64,000 nucleotides of DNA from the NCBI GenBank assembly GCA_023213395.1, contig CM041465.1, positions 215,581,741-215,645,740 on the forward strand, read 5' to 3'. The position numbers and the translations under genes were made by a program. The DNA is from Cycas panzhihuaensis. Taxonomy: Eukaryota > Cycadophyta. Each line of letters begins with the position of its first letter. The stretch's first letter is position 1. Of this stretch, positions 33,156 through 45,109 are shown one piece after another. The notes beneath the pieces were generated by a model, which had not been told where the DNA came from, ran no database searches, and worked only from the letters and a program-made list of their open reading frames with translations.

Positions 33156-35175
33156 GTGTCTTTTGAGAAGGGAAGAAATGAATAAGGGACTATAAAAGTG
33201 ATGGTAATAAATGACCAATCATTATTTACAAATGGGAGATTCAATGAAGTAGTTTAGCAGAAGGAAGAAGAAGTGAGAATGATTGCTCAAAGATGAAGAA
33301 AGTAACTTAGAGAAAAGTCACCAACACTTGTGACAAATATTAACCTGATGTGGCAAGAATATGAGAAACACTATGATGAAAATTGACCACTAACACTTAT
33401 GGCAAATATTAATTTGATACAACATGAATATGATAAGCGCTATGATTATTATTAAACTATGGATCACGTTTTACAAATAAGTAAGTGATCAATATACAAG
33501 ATTATAGGCTAATATGGAAGCTAACATCATTGGGTGTACACAATTTGGAACTCAAATGTAGGATGTTTAATCAACCCAATAACCTCTAACTTATGTCTAA
33601 CATGTAGTTAAGGTTGTTGAAGAGATGCCTAGGCTTCTAGAAGAATTAAGTTGGCCTTCATCCATAATACCCACAATTGTGCTTGGTGATGAAATCCAAG
33701 TCACAACGAAGCCCAAGTACTCTCAATCCTCACCCAGTTCACTAATGAGCAGCTATATACCTCCTCTAAAGAGTGGTACATGTATACCCATGGCTATGAC
33801 ATATATTGGATCATATATATTTTAATCTTATATTAATGTTTCAATTTTCCTGGTTGGTTATCAGGATGATCTCTAATTAAGGCATAATGGTATGGCTAGC
33901 TAAACCTCACTAATATTCTAGTTCAGTCCAGTCCCAACTTGAAACCCACACCTCCTTTATAGTATGGCATTCTTCCAACCAAGGTATCTCAACCTTAGAA
34001 AGTGTGTGAATAGGCACAAGATGGTAGAAAATAGTGTACGTGATGTGTTCCTTTTAGGAAGAGTGAAAATACTATCGAATTGCATCAAATGTATATTTAA
34101 TTGAAAATAGAATACTTGCTTGGAGTGTTTTTGAAGTGCTTGCTTGGAGTGTCTTTAGAGTGATTGTTTGAAGTGATTTTAGAGTGCTAAAATGTAATGC
34201 TAATAAGTGAGTGAGGACACTAGATATTTCTCTGATTTAGGTGTTTTTTACTCACTTTTATAATGGGCTTTTAAGCCTTATAATAAAAAGGAAGAAAATT
34301 TCTTCACTTTTTTTTTTAATATGAAAAACGTAGTCTTTACTAAATCAGTAATAACTTTCTCCCATCATAACAAAGTGGAGTACCAACTTTTATGCTATAA
34401 ACTAGACTTATAGCTTCGTCTTGAGGAAGCAGAATCAGGTCCAAATGAGCTCTGAAAAATTTTTGACAATCCCTCAAAGTTAGGAGAATATATATTTTCT
34501 AGAATTCTCACTAAAAATAACTGTTGTTCATTAAAATAATAATAACTTTCCCATATGACATCAAAATTAGGTGACAATTTTTGTATTAGAAAGTAGACTC
34601 AGAGCCTCATCTTTAAAAATTAGAATCAGTTCAATTAGATCTCTATAGAAATTTTGTAGACTTATGAAGTTCAATAAACAAATTTTATTTCTGTAAAAAT
34701 TTTAGCTTGCTAATATCTCACTAATACATGATACCATATGAAATTTTCATTATTTTTTTATCACTGGGATCCCAATATGGGTAAGGTGAGAGAATACAAT
34801 GATGAATATTTTAAATGACTCCAAATTCTTTTAAAAAAATTTGGTAGAACCTCCCCTTATAATCATTCTTCTAAACACTAGAAATTTTTTTGTAGTATTT
34901 CCCCTTGTTAAATGGATAAAAGAGGGGAAAGAAAAGAAGAATGAGATAACATAAATAGCTACCAAAGGATTGGAATCCTTGGGCCTTACAACTCCTTTTA
35001 TTATACTTCCAAACCTAAAAAAGAGAAAGGGAAAGAAAACAATACACAATATGCTATGATAATAACTTAAAAATATTTCTAAATCCACTTTCAATATCTC
35101 CTTCACCACATGGATTGTGGGGGAGAAGGAAGTGATGGGTCTATTACAAGTGAGTAAGGAATATTAAGGAAGTAA
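33156..35175 (-). other. B1 5' leader (2.0 kb)
   Basis: Non-coding leader between primer site and gag. The block 33,575-34,030 aligns with A1's leader although the LTRs of the two families have diverged widely. Elsewhere it is AT-rich without features; plus- and minus-strand small frames are not conserved. Confidence 0.6.
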
Positions 35176-35187
35176 GCTCTAATACCA
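35176..35187 (-). other. B1 primer-binding site
   Basis: Element strand TGGTATTAGAGC, one change from the iMet consensus, two bases from the LTR. Confidence 0.9.
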
Positions 35188-35189
35188 CA

Positions 35190-35487
35190 TAAAAAGAGTG
35201 GATCTATCCTTCATCTCCATGCACTAAACACAAAGGCAAACATGGGAGAAAGAGAGACTTGAGAGAAATAGAGAAGCTCTCACAAAATATGGAGGTAAGA
35301 ATGAGCCTCCTCCATTGAGCTTTTACTTTTATATTGAGAGAGAGAGCATTAGAGTTAGGTGAAATGAAATTACACATAATTCACATGAAATTACATTTTA
35401 CTTAAGTGATCTAATTTAAAGTTCACTTAAGACCCTTTTAAGAAATAATCAACTAATGTAATGACCTTGTGACATTAACCCTTTTCA
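35190..35487 (-). repeat. B1 5' LTR (298 bp)
   Basis: Partner of 21,125-21,422, about 92.6% identical counted by eye, with TCACC directly outside. Confidence 0.9.
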
Positions 35488-35492
35488 TCACC
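35488..35492. repeat. Target-site duplication of B1 (right), TCACC
   Basis: Matches 21,120-21,124. Confidence 0.9.
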
Positions 35493-37507
35493 TACATCAA
35501 TCCTTCTTCCACTCAAAGAGGTAAGTCATTTTACTATGATTTCGTTACCAAACACCAAAGTTCTATTTCATTCTTTTGATTAGCTATTGTATTCCTTAAT
35601 GATTTTTAGATTTAAAAATTCCTTTTGTGATCATTTAGGAGCAAATCTATCACAAATCTTAAAGGCAACCCCTCTACCTACCATGAAACCTTTAGTTTCG
35701 TCCTCCAAACCATTAGTTGTTGACAAAGAGAGGGTAGGAGTGGTTAGAGGAGATTATAGGGAGGATATTGGGCTCAAGCTCCAGCTCCAAAAGCCTCCTT
35801 CTACTAGGGTAATCCCCTCCTCAACACTAATTAATATCCCTCTTCCTCATGCTTCAACTAGTGCACTATTTGGATCTAAAACTTACAACTTTCTCTTTTG
35901 GTGATCTATCACCATACTTCAAAGTTTTTTACCCCTAGTAAGCTACCACCTACTTATGAGATCTTATTTTTCCATTTGGGGGAAACCTAGATTATAGCAG
36001 AGCTTGCCATTCTGAGGCAATACTCCTACCCCTTCTCATCCTTTACTTCTTTTATTTGTTGCAAGTTGTATGTCACACTAGGTAGAAAAATATTGTTTGC
36101 AATCTTGTCCTATTATTACACAACCAAACAAACGTATCGAACATATTTTATTAGTAGGGTGGTATGCACATATGAATATTTACTACTTGTAGAAGTTGTT
36201 TGTTGTGTGATTTAGATGGAAGCCAATCCATCTACAAACCAAGCGATTCTCACCAGGCGGTAATATTATTTCTTATTATGGTTTATGTTGCATTTTCCTT
36301 TTCGCTACCTTCTTTTTGTTTCATTTTATTTATTCAAACTTAGAGAAGGTAAGGAAGCCCTACTGAAATGCCACTTCAACACTTTGACAACAAGAGGAGT
36401 GAAGTGCTAACAGAGAGGGTGTATGAAGAAAGAGTTATGCCGCTCCATCAACTGTTAAGTATCTGGGTGCACTCTATTCAACCCTTCTTCTCTTCACTCC
36501 TTTCACCCCCTTTTTACCCTTGAATAGAAATATACTAAAAGGAAAAGTATTCTATTTTGTTTCTTTTGTACACTTGCATATCGCATGAAGAAGGAAAGCA
36601 CAACACAAATTAATCACCCTTTCTCCTCTCCTCTTACATTAGAAGCAAAGTTTTTACAAACTTCCTCTTTCCCTTTGACTCTGTACATTGCATATTGAAA
36701 AGATAAAAGCAAAGTACACTTGATTCCTTCCTTGAACTAATAGTAAATATTATTGCATCTCTTTTATTAGTTGTATTAAGAAAAGGAACTAGTTGCATAT
36801 AGGTAGTCATTGCATCCTCTCTCTTCTCTTTCATCCCCTTGAATAAGTTAGGGAGAGAAAAGGAATTGAGAGTGAGGGAGATAAGTTAGTTTACTTTGTC
36901 ACCATCTTTTTTCACAAAGTAAACATTGTAATAATTAAACACTACCATAATTGTTGACTTGAAACAAACCTACCCTACAATAAACAAACAAGCACCACCA
37001 TATTTCTCTCTCTCTCACAACCCAAAGAGAAGTTCAAAACCTAGTTGTAACCAAACAATTATAACATCTTCATACTCCATACACCTAACTTCAAAAACCT
37101 TAGCTTCCTAAGGGTAACCCTTTAAGCACTAAACCACCTAACTTGAACTCCCATTTACAACAACTATCACCCCTCTTTCTTGTTTTTAGGGTTCCTTTCC
37201 ATAATGAATCGTTATTCTTTTGTCTCCTCTTCAAAAGGATATCCTTTTCATCCCCTTCCACCTTAAGGGCAGGAGATTCCTACCTTGGATATTCAATAAC
37301 CTAAGGATGTCTTTCTCACTCCCTTTATTTTGCATTAGGGAGGTCCCTTGGAAAAGAGGTGGCTTATGCACAATTATGGTTCCTCGAACTTATGTTTCGA
37401 TGTGTGAATGCCCTTTGAGGATATCTTAGCCATTTTCCTTCGTCTTGTTTATAGCTTCTATGGCTAGTAGGGTAGTCAAGACCTAGTAACCCCCAAAGGT
37501 GCACTTT
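35493..37507. other. H right part, unidentified
   Basis: No known domain. A plus-strand frame (35,587-35,904) encodes a Pro/Leu-rich peptide. AGAGGTAAGT near 35,520 and TTTAG|GAGC near 35,640 could be an intron's ends. A second weakly coding stretch begins at ATG 37,204 and runs with few stops to about 37,500. These hints could mean a captured host gene fragment, but I recognise no protein. Confidence 0.3.
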
Positions 37508-37512
37508 CACAC

Positions 37513-37984
37513 CCCAAGATCATTATAAAATGGCTTTCAGCACCCCTTGGGGAACTTTTGTTTACAAAGTCATATCTTTCAAATTAAAAAATGCTAGAGC
37601 TACATATCAAAAGCTATGGTTTTTATTTTCCATAACTTTATTAGTAATATTATAGCCATGTATCATGATGATATACTTGCTCTTTCTCAGAAATGACAAG
37701 ACCATCTCTATGATTTAAGAATAATATTTAAAAGATGTTACAAGTATCGTTTATGCTTGAAGCCCCTTAAACATGTTTTTATGGTTACTTCTAAGATAAT
37801 GTTAGGTAATATTACTCCTCATGATAGAATTAGGGTCAATCCTAATAAAGTTAAGGCAATCATTGAAATACCTCCTCTTAGAACCAAAAAATAAATTAAA
37901 TCTTTATTAGGTAGACTTGGTTTTCTTAGGTGCTTTATTGTTAATTTTAGATTAGATACAAAAACTCTCAACAATCTCCTAAAG
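37513..37984 (+). pseudogene. F reverse transcriptase, C-terminal half
   Basis: The plus strand resumes with PQDHYKMAF, STPWGTFVYKV and KLKNARATYQK, then the catalytic box YHDD (37,661-37,672; Val to His relative to YVDD), then HDRIRVNPNKVKAIIEIPPLR and SLLGRLGFLRCF, the thumb and connection of gypsy RT. It directly completes the half ending at 19,945. Frameshifts separate some parts. Confidence 0.8.
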
Positions 37985-38490
37985 AAAGATGTTTCACTTC
38001 AATAGACCCTCTAAACTCAAGAATCTTTTGACAAGTTAAAGTAAGCTTTAGTGATAGCTCTTATCCTTGCTTCTCCAATCTTTACTAAGTTTTTCATTTT
38101 ATATATGTCTTCTATGGAAGAGACATTAGCAGGAATGTTGGCACAAGAAGATGATGTTAATAAAGAATGGGCCATCTACTTCATTAGTAGAATACTAGTT
38201 GCCACCAAGCTTCATTATCCTTCTATAGAGAAAGAATGGATTTTCTTAATCTTACTACTAAGAAGATATTCCATTATCTTCTTAGTAATACAATCTTTCT
38301 TATTGTTCAGTCTAATCCTATTAGATATTTATTTATTAAAACAAACCTTACTAGGCATTTAAGTAAGTGGTTATTATTATTATAAGAGTTTGACTTCCAT
38401 ATCATTAATCAGAAATCTAAGAAAGGAATGGTTGTAGCTAAGATCATCGCGGATGCTCCTTTAATAAATCCTAATAATCAACCTATTAAT
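37985..38490 (+). pseudogene. F RNase H (gypsy type)
   Basis: The plus strand reads LILASPIFTKFFILYMSSMEETLAGMLAQEDD, the RT-linked RNase H start, then AIYFISRIL, then LHYPSIEKEW (the Y-EKE motif), and after a frameshift HLSKWLLLL-EFD, FHIINQKSKKGMVVA, matching the SG-L-KW-L-L-EFD-Y end. It degrades template RNA in an active copy. It sits between RT and integrase as in all gypsy elements. Confidence 0.8.
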
Positions 38491-39725
38491 AATAGACTTC
38501 CTGATGAACGCATCCTCTAGATCTAGGCTATCCCTTTTGATGAGCCTTGATGTGGAGAGATTAAATCAATCTTACAACATCAAACCTTTCCTTCTTCCTC
38601 TACATCGAAGAAGAGAAGAAGAATTTAGGTCATTGACTGACAATATATTCTACTTGATGATGTACTTTATAAATGTTCCTTTAATAGGATTATGTTAAGA
38701 TGTCTCTCTCCTAATGAAGCTTTTAATGCATCTTTTGTATGAGATATTATTGGCTGACCTTATTTAAAGATGCTTATGCTTATATTTAGAAGTATGAGAA
38801 ATGCCAATCCCATGCTATTTTAATCGATAAACCTACCTAAGAATTAAAATTTATGGTTTCTCCTTGGCCCATTTTTTAATGGGGTTTAGATCTCATTGGA
38901 CAAATCTTTCCTATATCATCTTGTGGCCATAAGTTTATTATCACTACTACAAAATACTTTACTAAATGGAGTGAAGTTATTCCACTAGTTTTAGCCATAG
39001 GAAAGACAGTTATGACTTTCCTTTATTAATACATTATTTGTAGATTTAGGGTACCTAATGTTATCATCACCAATAATGGATCCTCATTTTGTAATCCTTA
39101 TGTGAATGAACTTTGTGATAAATTTTATATCATATGTAGATTATCAACCCCATATAATCCACAAGCTAATGGCCAAGTAGAATCCCTCAATAAGACTTTG
39201 CCTAAGATTTTAGCCAAGATTATTGCAAACTTACATCGAAATTGGTATACTTAGTTGTTTCTAATATTATGGGCATATTGAACTTCTATCCAAAATGCTA
39301 CTGGTATGACACCTTTCTCTTTGGTCTATGGTATCGAAGTAATCCTTCCTTTAGAAGTTGAAATCCCTTAGTTATATGTTTTATTAAAAGAGTTTATTGA
39401 TGAAGAGTTTCAAAGGGAAGCATGTCTTTTAGAACTTGAAAAAGTAGATGAAACTCCTCTCAAGACATTACAAAATAATTTAGCTTCTAAGGTTAAAATT
39501 CAAGCTACCCATGATAGATAACTTAGACCTATAAATTTTCATATTAGTGATAAAGTATTGAAGTTAGAATATCTGCATGATAAACAATAGAAAATTTCTC
39601 AAAAATGGGTTGTTCCTTAATTATTAAAGACTTAGAGAATGGTGCCTACTAAATTTCCATGTTAGATACCTTAGAGTTTAAGAAGCCCATTAATTCTCAA
39701 TACCTAAGGAAATTTTATGGATAAA
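38491..39725 (+). pseudogene. F integrase
   Basis: The plus strand shows the zinc-binding region remnants (ILLDDVLYK, MLRCLSPNEAF), then the core: GLDLIGQI (first Asp), KWSEVIPL, ITNNGSSF (second catalytic Asp now Asn), TPYNPQANGQVESLNKTL (Glu present), then TPFSLVYGIEVILPLEVEIP and the C-terminal LRPINFHISDKVLK region. Stops interrupt it. It inserts the element cDNA in active relatives. No chromodomain is seen, fitting a Tat/Athila-type rather than a chromovirus. Confidence 0.8.
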
Positions 39726-40565
39726 ATAGTGTCATTCTATATAATGAGGATAAACTATAGCTCTGAAAAGCTATATTATCTAATGAACTAAAAATATGGA
39801 TAACTTTCTTTTTCTATTACTCTTCACATTCTTTTAGTTTTCTCTTACTTTCACCAAGTGATATTCAATCAACCACGTAAGATTACTATCCTCTTTTGAT
39901 ATAAGCATTAGTTGTTGGAATCTTTCTTTCATCATCATCTTTTATTCTCTTCTCTTTTGAGCTTTGAACTCAGAAAAGAACTTTGGCCCCCAGTTTTACC
40001 CTTAATAGTTATTTATAATATAAGTTCTATTTTGTTAGCTTCAATTATTATACTAAATGATTGATCCACTTTTTATACCTTCTTTTCACTTTAAAGGCTT
40101 CTTGGTGAACATATATCATCTACTTTTTCTTTTGTTTTTCTTTTTTAATCCTTGGTTTCCTTTATTTACACTCATAAAGTAAATACTCATTCTACCACTT
40201 TCCCTATATTATTAGAGATATTATAATTTAGATTTCCTTTACTTACCTACTGTTTAATCCTTGAGGAGTTTGGTTTCCCTTATCCCATTTTGGTTTTATT
40301 AAAAATAAATTATCCTTACTATATTAAGAAGGGATATTTCATAATTAAATGACCATCAAATCCTCTCTCTCCTAAATATTATAAAGTTTACTAAAAAAAA
40401 CTAAAAACATCTCAAAGAAAGTAATAAAGTTAAAAGGAAAAAAAAAAGGGGGGGGTGAGAGAAAGTTAAAAAAATATAATAATAATAATGAAATAAGTTT
40501 AAAAAGTGTTATCCTAGTTATGAATTTATTTCTTCCTTCATCCAATTAAAACCATTTTATTTTCC
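39726..40565. other. Spacer between integrase and second RNase H of F
   Basis: AT-rich non-coding DNA including an A-rich/G-run patch at about 40,437-40,456. Nothing recognisable. Confidence 0.4.
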
Positions 40566-41050
40566 TTGACTACTAACTCTTTATTAATTGATTACTATAA
40601 TTTTCCATATCAATCACTCTGTCTCCAATTTCAATTCATATTTTCTATGGTATTAAGTGGATTCACCGATAGAGGTAGTAGAGGTAACCTAGGACCGTTT
40701 ATTATTGCATGGGTGATATATGATCAAATAGGAAACTTCCTTTCCTTCACTAGTTTATTTTTACCTAGAGAAACCAACAATGAAGCTAAGTATTCTACTC
40801 TTATAAGAGCCTTATTTGAGATTTCTCAATTCTATAATGGTCCTATTATTATCCACTATGATTCTCAAGTTGTCATTTATCGGTTGGTTGGTATTTATCA
40901 TATTTACTCTCCATAACTCCTTACCTTTCACCATCAAGCTTTATTATTGATGTCCGTGTTCTTTTTTGTTACTATCTAGTTTATTCCACGAGCTCTTAAT
41001 ACTATAGTTGACACTCTAGTTTCTTTTATCTTGGATAACTATCTTGGATA
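40566..41050 (+). pseudogene. F second RNase H, archaeal type (aRNH)
   Basis: A 116-codon plus-strand frame, then two further in-phase parts past TAA and TAG, encode an RVT_3-like RNase H. Catalytic positions are visible: Asp35 in GFTDRGSRGN, Glu73 in TNNEAKYSTL, Asp99 in IIHYDSQVVI, and a fourth Asp in LNTIVDTL after the stops. This second RNase H is the hallmark of Tat-clade gypsy elements. Here it lies ~0.85 kb after integrase with its own ATG, instead of between RNase H and integrase as in Ogre. It could have been a separate ORF. Confidence 0.8.
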
Positions 41051-41863
41051 GATTTTATTTTAACCTAGGGCACCTTACTCTATAATGAGTACAAACTACC
41101 ACTCTATAAAGATTATAAACTATAGGTTATAAAGGTAAATGTATGAGTTATATGAAGTTTAAGTTAATAGGTTTGAGATAATATGAAGTATTAGAAAAGA
41201 TAGACCCACATCATAATTGTAGGTTGAGGAGGACCTTGGTAGGGGGCAAGTCCCTAAAAGCCTCTTGCCCTTAGAAGGAACCAATGAGGAATCCTAAATA
41301 CTTGAAAAACTAGTTGTTTATCAAGTGAAACTCATCTTTCATTTCATAAATAGCATGTTTTTCTCTAGATATATTATATGAATATGGATTTTGGTTTGTA
41401 TTTATATAATCTACCCTCAGAATGATATGAGTGACATAAGTCTTTCTTCTTTAAAAAGCTTGTGTTATTCCATCTTCTATTCTTATAAACTTATTACTAT
41501 TTGTTTTTTAGTTAGTTTTAAGTTTATAATAATAGAATTGATAAATCTTTTCCATCTACTCCCTCCTATGCTTTAATCTATTTTCCTTTCCTTTACTATT
41601 CCTTATATTTCTATTTTTCAAGACCCCCTTTACTACAAAATGTATATAAACTATCATGTATATACTAATTAAAAAAAAACCAAAAAACTAAAAATATATT
41701 TTTTAAAAAACTTATATGCTTTCATGGGCATTCACACTAATGAGTTTATATTATATATAATATATGATCAGGGACATAGGAGGGGAATGAGTTTAAAGAC
41801 AATGATTCATCCACATATTTACACAAATGATGATGAACATGATGCATACATACATACATATAT

Positions 41864-41909
41864 GACAAAAGTAATATATGGTCAAAAGTATATATATGGT
41901 CACAAATAC

Positions 41910-41974
<65 letters not shown>

Positions 41975-41990
41975 AAAGTAATATATGGTC
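41864..41990. repeat. Compound microsatellite (TA)n(TG)n inside a short minisatellite
   Basis: About 12 TA units run directly into about 19 TG units (41,910-41,971). The tract is bracketed by three copies of a word like AAAAGTAATATATGGTCA, two before and one after it. Confidence 0.9.
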
Positions 41991-43333
41991 ATCATAAAAG
42001 ACATTTGCATCTTATGGCTTATATACAATATCATATTAGGATATAGGATGCTCCCCCATCTCCTATCAACATAAGGTCCACTCTTATCTCTATGAACTAT
42101 GGTGAGACTCCCCCTATCTATGCTAAGGTCATCCTTCAAAGATGATGTCTCTCATTCTTGGATGCCTTGAGCTACGTCTCTTGGAGCCTTGCCTCCATCT
42201 GCATGTCCTAGATAATGTCTTAAGCCCATAATATAGGACCAAAATGCTCAATCTAATCTCTTAATAATGTTCAATCAATAACATTCCATGCCAAAGGCTC
42301 CTCCAATGTAGATGCATAAATTTAGGTCTAACATCCTCCAGACCTTTGATAAGGTCAAATTACTCTTACTTACCCATAAAAACATAACAATTGTAATCAG
42401 TCGCCTATCAAATGAGATAAATAATCAAAAGAAAATAATAATCAATCATATCTAAAGAATAATAACTAACATACCTATTGGCTCATCTCCTCCGAAGGGC
42501 TCTACCACCATCCCCTCTATTAGTTGTATCCTATCCCTTGGAGGCTATTGAGGAGCCTCTCCCACTCTATCTCCTCCCTCATTTTCTTCCACTCCTTATC
42601 CCTTAATAGAAATTAGGTCTGGCTCTGAATGGACCCTCCTCTACCACCATTAGATCCTCTTATTTCCTGGAGTAACTCTCTACATCCTCTCTTGCATCCC
42701 CCAGATGATGGCTCTCCTCTTCCTTCTCTGATGGGTTGTTGAGATAGTTCTCCTCTCCCCCCTTGGCCACTTGGATGTCATCCTCTCTCTCATTGTCCTT
42801 TTCCTCCAACTACAATAGGAGCCTCTTTTGTTGCTACTCTCTTAGCTATATCTACCTAATCATTGCTCCATGTTGGTAACCCTTTATATGGGTCCTTTAC
42901 CAGTTATCTCCCAGTCATCTAACTCAATAGGAGATTATGTGTAGTCCTTGATACTATGGATATCCTATTATGGATCTAGGCCCTTATGTACCACCTATTC
43001 ATCCATAGATCCATGATAGTTAACTCTCATAGCACTGCACCTAGTCACATCAATAGTATATGGTCACATAGCTAGCACATAAGGATAAATCTATATGAAA
43101 AACCCCCTCATCCCTACCTCCTGATCTTGGACAACTAGAGATACATGCTACCCAAAATATAAAATACCTGGTTCATCTTAGTGCCTGTCTCACATCTCCT
43201 AATTACCCCAACCCACTAAGCAAGGACCCCCATAAAATTTTAGATCCTCAGGGTCCTAAATATGATAATTATAGTAATATTTTTTTATACTATTAGTATA
43301 TGCTCTATAACCCTCATCACCTCTATTGGGTAT

Positions 43334-43805
43334 TGTGACAATAATTATAGGCCTAAAATTATGGCATGTTTTCGGTGCAGTTTCCCCCCCTAAATCTTTC
43401 TCAGGGGGTTCCAAGGAGGGCGGGAGCCCCCCTTGGCCGGGGGTTGGGGGGGAGGTGGAACGCCCCCTGCTAAGAGGGGGTTCAGGGGTGATAGCCCTCG
43501 ACCCAAAAAATTGGCCATGTAAACCTTATCAAAATGTAAAGAGAATCAAGGTCGTTCGATACAAATACCTTAGATTCTACCATTGAGATTTAGGTCTTGG
43601 ATGTTCCTCTCATGTAGCATGTTTTAGGGTTTTTCTTATTATGTTGTAATGTTATGTAATGTACTGTGAAGAGGGCAGTTGCTGATTGTTGTTCCAGAGA
43701 GCACTCTATAACTGTGATGTATTGTTTCTCCATTCTGTAGCAATAAAGATCAATACCTTTCCTGTGTGGATGTTTCCCTAGCATACTGCAAGGGTTTTAC
43801 CACGT
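43334..43805 (+). mobile_element. Probable copia LTR fragment with GC-rich module
   Basis: The segment starts TGTGACAATAATT, contains a GC-rich hairpin-prone module at 43,385-43,505 like that in D's LTRs, an AATAAA signal (43,741), and ends TTTTACCA, followed by TTATATCAGG, a poor primer-site-like sequence. No partner LTR and no pol were found, so it is either a truncated 5' end or a solo LTR. The open frame across the GC-rich part is an artefact. Confidence 0.45.
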
Positions 43806-44679
43806 TATATCAGGTGTACATGTGATATTTGGCTTTTATTTTCTTGTTATTGTATAATCTCTGATTCTAGAACTTGCATGTAATTTTATGTTTTGATTTC
43901 TATAACTAGTTGTAAGAAAGCAATAGATCTTGGTGGTGGTTAAAGGGTTGGACCTTGTATTCTCAACAACCTCTATGGATACCCCGTGTGGGTCAAACTG
44001 ATTGGCAAAGTCAGTAAGGTATGGACTATAGGCCTCCTAGGACTCATTATCAATAACCTTGCTCAATCTAACTCCCTTTCCATGCCAACTAACTCCCAAG
44101 ATCCTATTGATATCCCTATGAGTGATTCTAATGTCTCCAATCCCTCATACTCTAAACACCCTCTCCCGAGGAAGCCAACATCCTATAAAATCATGTAGAA
44201 CCTTGTACTCCATTACTAATTGGATAGATCCACTCACTTAGGATAACCCACACCTTTGTAAACTATTATAATCCTCCTTTGTTAGTTCACTAATGAGCTC
44301 CATGATTATCAACCCCTCATTTTCTTTGATATCTACCCTCTCTAATGGTTGCATCACATAAAAAGAGCTTCGCCAATACCTATTTTCCATTGAAAAAAAC
44401 TTTTATCTTTTTTAATTTCTTTTTTTCAAAGCTAAAAATATGATAATAGAGTAAAAAAATGTAGTAACATAGTGTAAAATAAGATTTTATAATAAAAAAT
44501 ATGATTTCTCAAGATTAGTCCTAATTCATAAAATTATATTTTTGATTTATTTATTACATTTTTAATGTTATTACTACATGTTTGGCTCTGTATTACTACA
44601 ATTATCACTATAAAAATTAATTTATTTATTTTTTAAGTAAAAACTTATCAAATACCTCACTCATTAATACATCTCTCTT

Positions 44680-44749
44680 AAGTCCACTTCCTAGAGCTGA
44701 TATGGAGCCCAAATAAGTCCACTTCCTAGAGCTGATATGGAGCCCGAAT
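44680..44749. repeat. 35-bp unit duplicated in tandem
   Basis: 44,680-44,714 and 44,715-44,749 differ at one base. Confidence 0.95.
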
Positions 44750-45109
44750 AACCTATCTATCACTTTTGGTTGTTAAAAAATAGATCTCAAAATCTTTATT
44801 TTCTAACTCTCACCAGTGAAAATGAAATTAAAATTTCTTTATTTTCTTATTAAAAGGGTCCTTCTTTTGATTTTTGGTGAATTTTTTTCTTTTGATCTAT
44901 TTGATCCCCTCAGATTAATGGGTTTTAATTTTGGTTCCTTTATTCATAATAGGCATCCTTTTCAATCTAGAATTCTACCATTCTACTCTATCAATAAAGG
45001 TCCCTTTTACACTCTTAAAAGTTAACCTTTTATTACTGATTTTCATAGTTTTAAATGTAGTAGCTATGGATTATTCTCTCATTATTAGTAACTCTTATCA
45101 AGCTCCAAG

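Larger units (their letters stand above)
21125..35487 (-). mobile_element. Element B1: Ty1/copia retrotransposon, interrupted by A1
   Basis: Two 298-bp LTRs, a perfect TCACC duplication and a minus-strand primer site define the insertion. Its integrase-RT spacer is split by A1 at 24,055/30,798. Removing A1 and one target copy restores co-linearity with A1's own pol, which shows A and B are sister families. Without A1 it is about 7.6 kb. LTRs differ at about 22 of 298 positions counted by eye. Order on the minus strand: long leader, gag, protease, integrase, RT, RNase H, 3' module. Confidence 0.9.
19946..37507. mobile_element. Insertion H into F's RT, unclassified, hosting B1
   Basis: H is bounded by interruption of F's RT and by ACAC at 19,942-19,945 and 37,509-37,512. 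Without B1 it is about 3.2 kb. Its two parts (19,946-21,119 and 35,493-37,507) show no LTR pairing, no terminal inverted repeats and no recognisable protein. CACTT at 19,943-19,947 and 37,502-37,506 is an alternative duplication but leaves extra bases in F's frame. It may be a truncated LTR element, a non-LTR or DNA transposon, or a captured host fragment. Confidence 0.5.

Noticed and set aside
41724-42139. Open frames through the microsatellite (Cys-Val and Thr-His/Ile-Tyr repeats)
   Set aside because: Dinucleotide repeats lack stops in these frames by composition; no coding evidence.
43326-43586. 86-codon Gly/Pro-rich ORF
   Set aside because: It spans the GC-rich module of an LTR-like sequence, where stop codons are rare by base composition.
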